DNA of 11,364 nt from Deltaproteobacteria bacterium (lineage in GTDB: Bacteria > Desulfobacterota > SM23-61). The notes below the pieces were generated by a model. The model made no database searches. It had not been told where the DNA came from and saw nothing but the letters and a program-made list of their open reading frames with translations. Location of the stretch: positions 1 to 11,364 of the forward strand of contig JACRCA010000108.1 of assembly GCA_016234425.1 (NCBI GenBank), in the 5' to 3' direction. The position numbers were made by a program, and so were the translations under genes. Of the stretch, positions 1 through 7,485 are shown piece after piece; position 1 is the stretch's first letter; each line of letters starts with the position of its first letter.

Positions 1-5
1 GAGGT
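1..5 (+). promoter_or_regulatory. Shine-Dalgarno site deciding a TTG start
   Basis: GAGGT at the left edge lies seven bases before TTG at 13-15. The reading frame stays open to the left edge and has no ATG near its beginning, so this site is the main reason for choosing the TTG start of the methyltransferase gene. A start further upstream, outside the window, is not excluded. Confidence 0.6.
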
Positions 6-12
6 CGCTCAT

Positions 13-678
13 TTGAAACCCCAATGGTTAAAGGATATTTATTATTCCTCCATTGCCCGCCTTACAGTCCTAAACTATTTCTGGCGTAGAGCCTTTCCCA
101 AAATCCCCGAATTTGGACGAATCATCCTGCATTTGGGCTGTGGGGAGAATTATATTGCTAAACCGGGCTTTGTGAACATCGATGGAAATCTTTTCCGCCG
201 CAAAGATCTTTGGTTGGACATTACTCTCGGCCTACCTTTTCCTGAGGAGAGCATCGATGCCATATTTGCCAGCCATGTTCTGGAGCATTTGAAAGAAAAG
301 CAGGTGCGCCGTGTCCTGGCAGAGGCCTATCGAGTTCTGAAGCCAGGAGGCGTCGTTCGCTTCATAACCCCAGATTTGGGCAGAGCCATCGAGGCCTACG
401 TAAGCGGGGATCTTACATTTTTTAGTGAATGGCCTGACCAGCGAAAATCCATCGGAGGAAGGTTTAACAATCATTTATTATGTAGGGACCAACACCGCCT
501 GATGTTTGATTTCAGCTTTTTTAGGGAATTGCTCGAGGATGCCGGTTTCGAGAACTGCCGCGAGGTGGAGGCCTGGAAGTCAAAAATTTTTGAAATTTCG
601 GAGCTGGAAGAGATTCAGGGGAAAGATTCTGATTACTGCCGATCATTATTCGTGGAGGCTTTTAAAATCAAGAGATGA
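13..678 (+). CDS. Class I SAM-dependent methyltransferase (Methyltransf_11 type)
   Basis: A 221-residue soluble protein that probably transfers a methyl group from S-adenosylmethionine to a sugar or another cell-envelope precursor; the substrate cannot be read from the sequence. Visible motifs are the SAM-binding loop HLGCGEN (residues 40-46), an acidic strand end NIDGN (55-59), the post-motif SHVLEHL (87-93) and LKPGG (109-113) followed by a beta strand ending in TPDL. These are the standard landmarks of the Methyltransf_11 fold, and the length is normal for it. The start is TTG with GAGGT upstream; the first internal Met comes far too late. The stop overlaps the next gene's start (ATGA), so it is translationally coupled to a glycosyltransferase, which supports a role in glycan modification or assembly. 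The fold is certain; the role is inferred from context. Confidence 0.85.
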   Translation: MKPQWLKDIYYSSIARLTVLNYFWRRAFPKIPEFGRIILHLGCGENYIAKPGFVNIDGNLFRRKDLWLDITLGLPFPEESIDAIFASHVLEHLKEKQVRRVLAEAYRVLKPGGVVRFITPDLGRAIEAYVSGDLTFFSEWPDQRKSIGGRFNNHLLCRDQHRLMFDFSFFRELLEDAGFENCREVEAWKSKIFEISELEEIQGKDSDYCRSLFVEAFKIKR

Positions 679-1427
679 AAATTTCTGTTATCACGGCTGT
701 TCTTAACAGCCAAAAAACCATCCGGGATGCAATTGAGAGTGTCCTAAATCAGGATTACAAGAATGTGGAACACATCATCATTGACGGGGGTTCAACGGAT
801 GGGACCCTGGAGGTGATCGAAGAATACAGAGGGCAGATCGCCAGGATGATCTCAGAACCAGACTGGGGTGTATACGAGGCTTTGAATAAAGGGATTCGGC
901 TATCCACTGGGAAGGTAATCGGAATTCTGCATGGGGATGATTTTTATGCCCATAGCAGAGTTTTAAGAAGGGTCGTGGAAGGCTTTGAAAAACAGAACAG
1001 GGACAGCTGTTATGGAGATTTGCAGTATGTAGACAAGAAGGACGTACATAAAGTCCTTCGCCACTGGAAGTCCGCCCCATATACTCAGGGAAAATTCAAA
1101 TCTGGATGGATGCCTCCCCACCCGACCTTTTTTGTGAAAAGAAGGATATATGAAAAATATGGTCTTTTCAATGAAAAGTTTAGAATTGCCGGGGACTATG
1201 AATTGATGCTCCGCTTTCTGGAAAGATATAGAATTTCCACTTTTTATATTCCTGAGGTTCTCGTGAAGATGCGGTGGGGAGGAATCAGTAACGGAAGTGT
1301 CAAAAATCTATTTATCAAAAGCTATGAGGATTACAAAGCTTGGGAAATAAACCACCTCAAGGGTAATCTATTGATTATTTTCCTTAAAAACTTGTCCAAA
1401 GTTCCTCAGCTTCTGCGAAGGGCGTAG
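675..1427 (+). CDS. Family 2 glycosyltransferase (WcaE-like)
   Basis: A 250-residue GT-A fold, inverting glycosyltransferase that should move a sugar from a nucleotide-sugar donor to a growing polysaccharide or lipid-linked glycan on the cytoplasmic face. The N-terminus ISVITAVLNSQKTI is the typical first strand and loop. DGGSTDGT (37-44) is the nucleotide-binding loop, EPDWGVYEALNKG (61-73) is characteristic of the WcaE-like subgroup, HGDD (86-89) is the metal-binding DxD-type site, and GDYEL (173-177) holds the likely catalytic acidic residue. There is no transmembrane segment, and the length is normal for this compact subgroup. The ATG overlaps the stop of the methyltransferase by 4 bases, and the next gene begins 11 bases after its stop. 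Donor and acceptor are unknown. Confidence 0.9.
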   Translation: MKISVITAVLNSQKTIRDAIESVLNQDYKNVEHIIIDGGSTDGTLEVIEEYRGQIARMISEPDWGVYEALNKGIRLSTGKVIGILHGDDFYAHSRVLRRVVEGFEKQNRDSCYGDLQYVDKKDVHKVLRHWKSAPYTQGKFKSGWMPPHPTFFVKRRIYEKYGLFNEKFRIAGDYELMLRFLERYRISTFYIPEVLVKMRWGGISNGSVKNLFIKSYEDYKAWEINHLKGNLLIIFLKNLSKVPQLLRRA

Positions 1428-1438
1428 GAGAAGGAGAA

Positions 1439-3316
1439 ATGTTAAAATTTTTGATCCTTTTTACGATCGGATTGGCTTCTACCCTCCTCCTCACTCCCCT
1501 GATGAAGATGGCCGCCGTTAAATTGCGGGCTTTTGATTATCCGGGTGAGCGAAAGGTACACCTTCGCCCCATTCCCAAGTTGGGCGGAATTGCGATTTTC
1601 GTCTCCTTTAACCTAATCCTAATCGTATCGTGCAAGCTTGATTTTTTCTATTTCCCTCCCCAATTCCTCAAGGAGATAAGCTATGGGTGGCTACTGGTAG
1701 CCTCCCTCCTCGTTTTCGCGATGGGGTTGGTCGATGACTTCCGCAGTTTAGCTCCCAGTCTTAAGTTATTCCTGCAGATTATCGCCGGACTCATCGTTTC
1801 CTTTACTTCGTACAGGATTGAGGGGATCACCTTCCCCTTTGGAACTCTCCATCTGGGGATTTGGTCGATTCCGGCAACAGTTCTTTGGGTGGTAGCGATT
1901 ACAAACGCCCTTAACCTTTTCGACGGGTTAGATGGGCTGGCTACCGGGACTGTCTTCATTGCCTCCCTCTGCATATTTGGTATTGCCCTGCTCAATGAGA
2001 ATATTGGATCGGCCCTCATTTCCATCATCTTGGCGGGCACCACTTTGGGATTTCTGAAATATAATTTTTATCCGGCCTCGGTTTTCCTCGGGAACTCGGG
2101 TTCCTATTCTCTCGGATTTATCCTTTCGATCCTCTCTCTCCAGAGCAATTCCAAAGATACCACCACAATTGTCATCCTGATTCCCATCCTCCTTCTTGGC
2201 CTGCCCATCATGGATACCGTTTTAGCCATGCTCCGTCGGCTGCTAAAATCTCTTCACATCGTCGGAGTGAATGACGGCAGAAACGACGTCAGATTTTTCT
2301 TTTTCGATAAATGGAGGATATTCCAGGCGGATCGAGATCACATCCATCATCGCCTTCTACAGTTGGGCTTCACCCAAAGCCGCGCGGTCATCTTCCTCTA
2401 CGCGATCTCTTTAATCCTGGGAGGGTTGGCGTTCTCCTCGGTTTACTTCCGAAACGTCAATCAGGCCCTCCTGCTTATTGCGATCGCAATTGCCTCCTAT
2501 GTGGGCATAAAAAAATTGCAATACAATGAGATACAGGTCCTCAGAAATGGAGCCCTTCTTCCCCTTTTTGACACTCCCTTAATTAGCCAGAGAATCCTGA
2601 AAACGTTCTTCGATTTGGCTTTTATCGCTTTCTCCTACTATTTGGCTTTTCTCCTCAGGTTTGAGGGAGAGTTTGATCAATCCATAAAAAAATACTATCT
2701 TTCGACGGTTCCCTTAGTGGTTTCTCTAAAATTGCTCATTTTTTGCGCTGCGGGCCTCTATCGAGGAGTCTGGCAATACACAGGGATTGCCGATCTCATG
2801 AGGGTGGGCAAAGCAGTGGTATTGGCTTGTGTCACGACAGCTATATTTCTCTGGATGATTCCGGCCTTTGGAGTCATGAGTTGGGCAGTATTCGTGATTG
2901 ATTTTAACCTCCTTTTCTTGATGGTTCTGGGGCTGCGCAGTTCCTTCCGCATACTGGAACACCTCCATGAATTTACCGACCAGCAGGGGAAAAAAGTTTT
3001 GATCTACGGAGTGGGAATGCACAGTATGCCGGCTCTTAAAGAGTTTATCCATAACCCCCGGTTGAAGTTTAGTCCCGTGGGTTTCATCGATGATGAAGAA
3101 CAGAACCAGGGCATTCAGGTGGATTGTTATCCCGTCCTTGGGTCCCTCGATTCATTGGAGCAGATCCTTCAGAGTACGCCCATCTCTGAGATCATTGTAT
3201 CCCGCAGTGACATCCCCAGGGAAAGGCTTTCTCGCCTCGCCCAGATTTGCAGCGATCGGGGTATTTCTCTCAAGCGCTTCCAAACCCGGCTGGAAGAGAT
3301 TCCTTTGACCAGATAG
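1439..3316 (+). CDS. Fusion: WecA/MraY-like glycosyl-1-phosphate transferase plus FlaA1/CapD N-terminal half
   Basis: A 625-residue inner-membrane protein with two modules. Residues 1-360 resemble WecA/TagO/MraY enzymes, which transfer a sugar-1-phosphate from a UDP-sugar to undecaprenyl phosphate and so start glycan assembly. About eleven hydrophobic segments are seen, with KLGG (47-50), VDD (98-100), NALNLFDGLDG (156-166) and the HIHHR loop (301-305). Where relatives have GDxGS, this protein reads GNSGS (218-222). The cytoplasmic loop before HIHH is about 20 residues longer than in E. coli WecA. Residues 380-510 carry four more membrane segments, and 518-625 form a Rossmann domain with IYGVG (522-526), VGFIDD (547-552) and a closing LEEIP. 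This order matches the N-terminal half of FlaA1/CapD/WbpM proteins, but the protein stops before their NAD-dependent dehydratase domain. The ATG has GGAG six bases from its first T. It follows the glycosyltransferase by 11 bases. Confidence 0.85.
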   Translation: MLKFLILFTIGLASTLLLTPLMKMAAVKLRAFDYPGERKVHLRPIPKLGGIAIFVSFNLILIVSCKLDFFYFPPQFLKEISYGWLLVASLLVFAMGLVDDFRSLAPSLKLFLQIIAGLIVSFTSYRIEGITFPFGTLHLGIWSIPATVLWVVAITNALNLFDGLDGLATGTVFIASLCIFGIALLNENIGSALISIILAGTTLGFLKYNFYPASVFLGNSGSYSLGFILSILSLQSNSKDTTTIVILIPILLLGLPIMDTVLAMLRRLLKSLHIVGVNDGRNDVRFFFFDKWRIFQADRDHIHHRLLQLGFTQSRAVIFLYAISLILGGLAFSSVYFRNVNQALLLIAIAIASYVGIKKLQYNEIQVLRNGALLPLFDTPLISQRILKTFFDLAFIAFSYYLAFLLRFEGEFDQSIKKYYLSTVPLVVSLKLLIFCAAGLYRGVWQYTGIADLMRVGKAVVLACVTTAIFLWMIPAFGVMSWAVFVIDFNLLFLMVLGLRSSFRILEHLHEFTDQQGKKVLIYGVGMHSMPALKEFIHNPRLKFSPVGFIDDEEQNQGIQVDCYPVLGSLDSLEQILQSTPISEIIVSRSDIPRERLSRLAQICSDRGISLKRFQTRLEEIPLTR

Positions 3317-3373
3317 AAAAAAATCCTTCCACCCCTCCAGGTTATCTCCTTTCTTCTTTCTTCCACTCCCCAA

Positions 3374-4564
3374 TCAGGAAAAAGTTTCCTTTAGGAAAAG
3401 GCGCCTTAAACAAATCCGGCCATACTTCCCGGCCACTCGCAGCGGATGGATTAGATAATAGAGGAAAGACACGGAGGGGGGCAGGGGTATGGGTTTCCAG
3501 TCTCCGACTGTCGGCGTGAACACCAAGCGGAGGCAATAGCCCACCCGGTGCCGCAAGCGGCCGCTCACCTTCCAGTAGAAAAGGGAGCGCTCAAGGATCC
3601 CGAGGGGTGCCTCTACTTTCTGGAAAAGCCGTTGGCGAACGGAATTGGCCAGCGATTTGACCGCTGGGTCCTCTTGTACCTTTTTTAGGACTCCGGCGGG
3701 AAGGTCTGTTTCCAGAAGGTCTCGCGCCAGGAAGAGACCCAGGAGAAGTATACGTTTACAGCCTAAGGATATGGCTTTTTTCATCAACTGGTCCCAATCT
3801 ATCTCTTTATGAACCCGGATCAGTTCAGCTACATCGCAGACCCAATTTAATTGCTCCCAACAATGCATGGATCCATGCAAGCTGAGGATCAGGAGGTAAT
3901 CCTCTGGCGTGAAGGTCGGGATGATCCTACTTTCGAAGGGGATATGTTCCAATCGGCCCGCAAAATGCTCGAAGCTAAGAACGAGAGGAAAGTCCCTCGG
4001 CGTGATTCTCCAATGTAGTTCCACTAAGGCCTTGCCGCTCTTATGGATTAGGAACAGCTCATCGTGGGAATCCAAGAAGGCTTCTTCCTGCGCAGGGGGG
4101 AGGGAGAATTTCGGGCGGTAATCCAAGGAGGCCAATAAATCTTTGGCTTTCAGGACGTCCCGTTTGTGAACCAAAATATCCAAATCACTGGACACCCGCA
4201 GGGCTAAGTTGCCGTAGACGCAAGAAGCCAGGACAGGTCCCTTCAAGGGAAGGGCGGATATCCCCTGGGCTTCGAACAGGTTTATAATTTTGTTAAGTTC
4301 ATCGGCCAAAAAAATATTGCGCGCCGCGTTGGAAAGGAAATGGTTCCGCAGCTGATCCAAGGTTGTTGGGGGAACTAAATCTGGGGAAGTTTTCTGGAGA
4401 TTGTAGTAAAGGAGCGGGGTCAACCCGTGGGCACTCGCCATTTGAATCAGCTGTGGCCAGTCTATTTGGGAATGGAGCAGGTTCCTGACCCGATCCATCC
4501 TCTTAGAATCCAGAGATGTTCGGGCACAGCAAAGGAGCAGGTCAACTTCGGGCCGATTGCTCAA
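3374..4564 (-). CDS. Uncharacterised nucleotidyltransferase family protein (PF14907-like)
   Basis: A 396-residue protein with the hallmarks of the family named uncharacterised nucleotidyltransferase (PF14907), relatives of which often lie in exopolysaccharide or exosortase clusters. Visible are LKGP (107-110), R123 followed by SSDLDILV (125-132) as the paired-Asp metal site of the Pol-beta fold, VELHW (181-185) and SLHGSMHCWEQLNWVCDVAELI-like spacing at 228-249, where the family usually has a conserved His and an Asp before a helix. The substrate is unknown for the family. The start is TTG at 4564, chosen because GGAGG (4574-4578) lies nine bases upstream and the preceding amidohydrolase stop is only 2 bases away. 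It is the last gene of the minus-strand run and converges on the polysaccharide cluster. The C-terminal 60 residues are basic and aromatic, without a clear motif. Confidence 0.75.
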   Translation of the reverse strand: MSNRPEVDLLLCCARTSLDSKRMDRVRNLLHSQIDWPQLIQMASAHGLTPLLYYNLQKTSPDLVPPTTLDQLRNHFLSNAARNIFLADELNKIINLFEAQGISALPLKGPVLASCVYGNLALRVSSDLDILVHKRDVLKAKDLLASLDYRPKFSLPPAQEEAFLDSHDELFLIHKSGKALVELHWRITPRDFPLVLSFEHFAGRLEHIPFESRIIPTFTPEDYLLILSLHGSMHCWEQLNWVCDVAELIRVHKEIDWDQLMKKAISLGCKRILLLGLFLARDLLETDLPAGVLKKVQEDPAVKSLANSVRQRLFQKVEAPLGILERSLFYWKVSGRLRHRVGYCLRLVFTPTVGDWKPIPLPPSVSFLYYLIHPLRVAGKYGRICLRRLFLKETFS

Positions 4565-4566
4565 GG

Positions 4567-5925
4567 CTAAGAACCTCCGTCATCTTCCACCGGCTTTTCG
4601 CCGCCTTTTTCAACGCCTTGGCTGAGCTGTGACAAAACTTTCAGGTACTGGTCCTGGGAATATTTTGGGTGGTAGTCCTTCTTGATGGATAAACCCTCGC
4701 GGGCGCCGGCCCAGAGGAGGTCAACAGCAGTGAGAGCCAGCCCTTTGGCTGTTTCTATGTAAGCCAGGCGCGGGTCGCTGATGACGAAATCCTCCGTGTG
4801 AATATATCCCTTCCCGGCTTTGATGTAAGCATGCAGGGCGGGCATGAGGTGGGAGACGTCTCCGATGTCAGTTGACCCAGTCTGGTGGCCGGCCTGACCG
4901 ATGGCCTCCGCCCCCAGCAAAGCGGCCATGTTGGCGGCAAAGAGTTGATCTAAGCGCGCGTCGCAAATGCTCGGCAGGTAGCCGGGAAGGTCCAGAATTT
5001 CCACCTGGGCGCCGATGGCCATGGCCCCGGCCCTGAGCGCCCGGTTCACTTTTTGATTGGCATCCTGCATCGCTTCCACAGTTCGGCCACGCACGAAGGT
5101 TTCGATGCGCACGTCAGCGGGGACGACATTGACCAGGTCGCCTCCCTTGGTTATGATCGGATGCACCCGAACACAGTCCTCGTCCCGGAATGTTTCCCGC
5201 TGGGCATGGATGCCCAGCAAACCGATCATGGCCGCGTTGAGGGCGTTGATCCCTAAATGAGGGGCTCCTCCGGCGTGGGATTCTTTGCCCTTATAGCGGA
5301 TAAACTTGGCCATCACGCCGTTATGGGTGGCCCCGATGAGAACCTTCTTGATCGGGTCCATTTCTTTAAGGTGAAACATCATGACCATGTCCACGTCTTC
5401 CAGGACACCCAGGCGGATGAACTCCTGCTTCCCAGCCAAAAAAACTAACTTCCCCTCCTGGCGCAGTTTATGGCGGTATTCAAGCTCTACCAGTTCTTCG
5501 GCGGGGACAGCCATCAGGGATACATCTCCATCGAGCTCCTTCATCGCTCCAGAATCTATAAGGCCCATTGCCGCTCCCACCATTCCCGCAATCGAGGCGT
5601 TATGGCCGCAAGCATGGGCAGCCCCTGTTAGGGGATCCGCGTTTGGGTTTGAAGGAACGAGGATGGAATCCAGCTCCCCCATGATGGCCAGGCGCATTTT
5701 CTTGGCCCTACCTGGAAGGTCGGCGACCACTCCGGTCAAGGCTACTCCTTTCTGGTAAGATAGCCCCAGGGAGCGAAATTTTTCTTCCACAAGAGCAGCG
5801 GTTTTTACTTCCTTGAAGCCCATCTCCGGATGGCGGAGGATGGTTTCTCCGATTTCCCTAATTTCGGTAGACCGTTTCTCAATCGCCTCTATCACTCTCT
5901 CCTTTAGCTCTTCCTTAGTAGACAT
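4567..5925 (-). CDS. M20-family metal-dependent amidohydrolase (M20D, AbgB-like)
   Basis: A 452-residue cytosolic hydrolase expected to cleave an amide bond to an amino acid with two divalent metals, in the group containing AbgB (aminobenzoyl-glutamate hydrolase subunit) and N-acyl amino acid hydrolases. Visible are RHPEMGF (31-37), GELDS (83-87), HACGHN (104-109) with metal-ligand candidates, PAEE (141-144) with the catalytic Glu and a ligand Glu, MMFH (182-185), SHAG (216-219) and NVVPADVRIETFVRGRT (266-282) of the dimerisation domain, then HQTGSTDIGDVS (347-358) and HTEDF (376-380) with the last ligand His. No signal peptide is present. The ATG follows a purine-rich AAGGAAAGGG run, and the gene lies 51 bases after gcvPB. 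The acidic and Gly-rich last 15 residues are probably a flexible tail. The exact substrate is not readable; the link to glycine cleavage could mean release of an amino acid, but that is inference. Confidence 0.88.
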   Translation of the reverse strand: MSTKEELKERVIEAIEKRSTEIREIGETILRHPEMGFKEVKTAALVEEKFRSLGLSYQKGVALTGVVADLPGRAKKMRLAIMGELDSILVPSNPNADPLTGAAHACGHNASIAGMVGAAMGLIDSGAMKELDGDVSLMAVPAEELVELEYRHKLRQEGKLVFLAGKQEFIRLGVLEDVDMVMMFHLKEMDPIKKVLIGATHNGVMAKFIRYKGKESHAGGAPHLGINALNAAMIGLLGIHAQRETFRDEDCVRVHPIITKGGDLVNVVPADVRIETFVRGRTVEAMQDANQKVNRALRAGAMAIGAQVEILDLPGYLPSICDARLDQLFAANMAALLGAEAIGQAGHQTGSTDIGDVSHLMPALHAYIKAGKGYIHTEDFVISDPRLAYIETAKGLALTAVDLLWAGAREGLSIKKDYHPKYSQDQYLKVLSQLSQGVEKGGEKPVEDDGGS

Positions 5926-5976
5926 CTTCTTTTCCCTTTCCTTCGATTCTTTTTCCCCTCCAACTTTCCGAATTTT

Positions 5977-7458
5977 TTACGGCCTCCAGCGAAGCTTCGG
6001 TTTGCGGTTCGCCAGTACTTCATCCAGCCGGGAAATCTTGGTTTTATGCGGGGCTTCCCGGAGCAAGTTTGGTTGGGCCTCTGCTTCCTCGGCAATCCGC
6101 ACCATGGCTTCGATAAACTGGTCGAGGGTTTCTTTGGTCTCGCTCTCCGTGGGCTCGATCATCAGCGCTCCATGGACGACCAGGGGGAAATAGATGGTGG
6201 GCGGATGGAACCCGTAGTCCATCAGCCGCTTGGCGATGTCCAAGGCCGTCACCCCGTGTTTACTCTGCCAGCGGTCGCTGAATACACACTCGTGCATGCA
6301 GGGGAGGTCGTAAGGCAGGTGGTAATGGTCCTTCAGCTTAGCCCGGATATAATTGGCGTTGAGTAGCGCGATCAGGCTGGCTCTTCTCAGCCCCTCTGCA
6401 CCCAGGGAAAGAATGTAGGCATAGGCCCGAACCAGAACCCCGAAGTTTCCGTAAAAGGATCGGACTTTGCCGATGGACTTGAGCCGGTCGTAATTGAATT
6501 GGAATCGGTCTCCCCCCTTGATGATCATCGGAACGGGAAGATAATCGGCCAGATGGGATTTGACGCCTACCGGCCCCGCGCCTGGCCCACCCCCGCCATG
6601 GGGAGTAGAAAAAGTTTTATGCAGGTTGAAGTGTAATACATCCACCCCCATTTCGCCCACCCGGGTCAGTCCCATGAGGGCATTTAAGTTTGCTCCGTCG
6701 CAATAGATCTGTCCACCCTTTTGGTGCACGATGTCAGCCACCTGGCAGATATGCTCTTCAAAAAGGCCCAGCGTGTTCGGGTTGGTGATCATGAGGGTGG
6801 CTACATCCTCATCCATTACTTCCTCTATGGCCTGCGGCGAAAGCACACCCCGTTCATTGGATTTCACCTGCATGACCTGATACCCACAGAGACTTGAACT
6901 GGCCGGGTTTGTTCCGTGAGCTGTGTCCGGTACCAAAACTTTTTTCCGTGGGCTCCCTCGATCGGTCAGGTATGCCCGGATCATGAGCATACCGGTGAGC
7001 TCTCCCTGCGCGCCGGCAGAGGGCTGCAGGGACACCTGATCCATGCCGCTAATTTCACAGAGGAACCTCTCCAGATCATACATGAGCCGAAGGGCACCCT
7101 GAGAAGTCTCTTCCGGCTGGTATGGATGGGCTCCGGCAAAGCCTGGGAGGCGAGCGAGATCTTCGTTGATCTTGGGATTGTATTTCATGGTGCACGAGCC
7201 CAGGGGGTAAAACCCGGAATCTACCCCATAATTCCACTGGGACAGCCGGGTGAAGTGGCGGACAATTTCCACTTCGCTCATTTCCGGGAATCCTTCCAGC
7301 TCCTGTCGAATAAGCTTTCGGGGCCAAACACTTTCTGAGCCTATCCTTTCCACGTCCAGCTTAGGCAGGGAATAGCCTTTTCTACCTTTGGCCCCTTGTT
7401 CGAAGATCAGGGGTTCATTCAGAACTAACCCACCCGCACCCGGCCACTCTTCCTTCAT
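5977..7458 (-). CDS. gcvPB: Glycine dehydrogenase (decarboxylating) subunit 2
   Basis: The PLP-bearing half of the two-subunit P-protein of the glycine cleavage system. With GcvPA it decarboxylates glycine and loads the aminomethyl group on the lipoyl arm of GcvH. The 493 residues are a usual length for this subunit. Visible are GSCTMKYNP (87-95), SAGAQGE (147-153), DTAHGTNPA (178-186) beside the cofactor, DGANLNA (254-260), and NLHKTFSTPHGGGGPG (278-293), where K281 should form the Schiff base with PLP. The C-terminal part (FHPPTIYFPL and IEPTESE) is also typical. The ATG has AGGAG (7465-7469) at good spacing. It follows gcvPA by 27 bases. No lesion is visible. Confidence 0.97.
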   Translation of the reverse strand: MKEEWPGAGGLVLNEPLIFEQGAKGRKGYSLPKLDVERIGSESVWPRKLIRQELEGFPEMSEVEIVRHFTRLSQWNYGVDSGFYPLGSCTMKYNPKINEDLARLPGFAGAHPYQPEETSQGALRLMYDLERFLCEISGMDQVSLQPSAGAQGELTGMLMIRAYLTDRGSPRKKVLVPDTAHGTNPASSSLCGYQVMQVKSNERGVLSPQAIEEVMDEDVATLMITNPNTLGLFEEHICQVADIVHQKGGQIYCDGANLNALMGLTRVGEMGVDVLHFNLHKTFSTPHGGGGPGAGPVGVKSHLADYLPVPMIIKGGDRFQFNYDRLKSIGKVRSFYGNFGVLVRAYAYILSLGAEGLRRASLIALLNANYIRAKLKDHYHLPYDLPCMHECVFSDRWQSKHGVTALDIAKRLMDYGFHPPTIYFPLVVHGALMIEPTESETKETLDQFIEAMVRIAEEAEAQPNLLREAPHKTKISRLDEVLANRKPKLRWRP

Positions 7459-7485
7459 TTTGGACTCCTGCGGTTTCTATCTATT

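Noticed and set aside
13..3316. A recently acquired genomic island
   Set aside because: The glycan genes look somewhat more AT-rich by eye than the gcv genes, but no integrase, tRNA or direct-repeat boundary is visible and I did not compute composition.
3376..3407. A shared terminator between the convergent gene sets
   Set aside because: TTTCCT-TT-AGGAAA (3385-3398) and AAGGCGCCTT (3398-3407) are palindromic, but both lie inside the end of the nucleotidyltransferase gene, are AT-rich or tiny, and lack a proper T-run. The 57-base gap 3317-3373 holds no clear hairpin.
6916..7338. A 140-codon + strand frame within gcvPB, and similar ones at 5813-6193 and 5381-5758
   Set aside because: They are antisense to gcvPB and to the amidohydrolase, with no recognisable domain; Ser/Arg-rich translations are typical of reverse-strand shadows.
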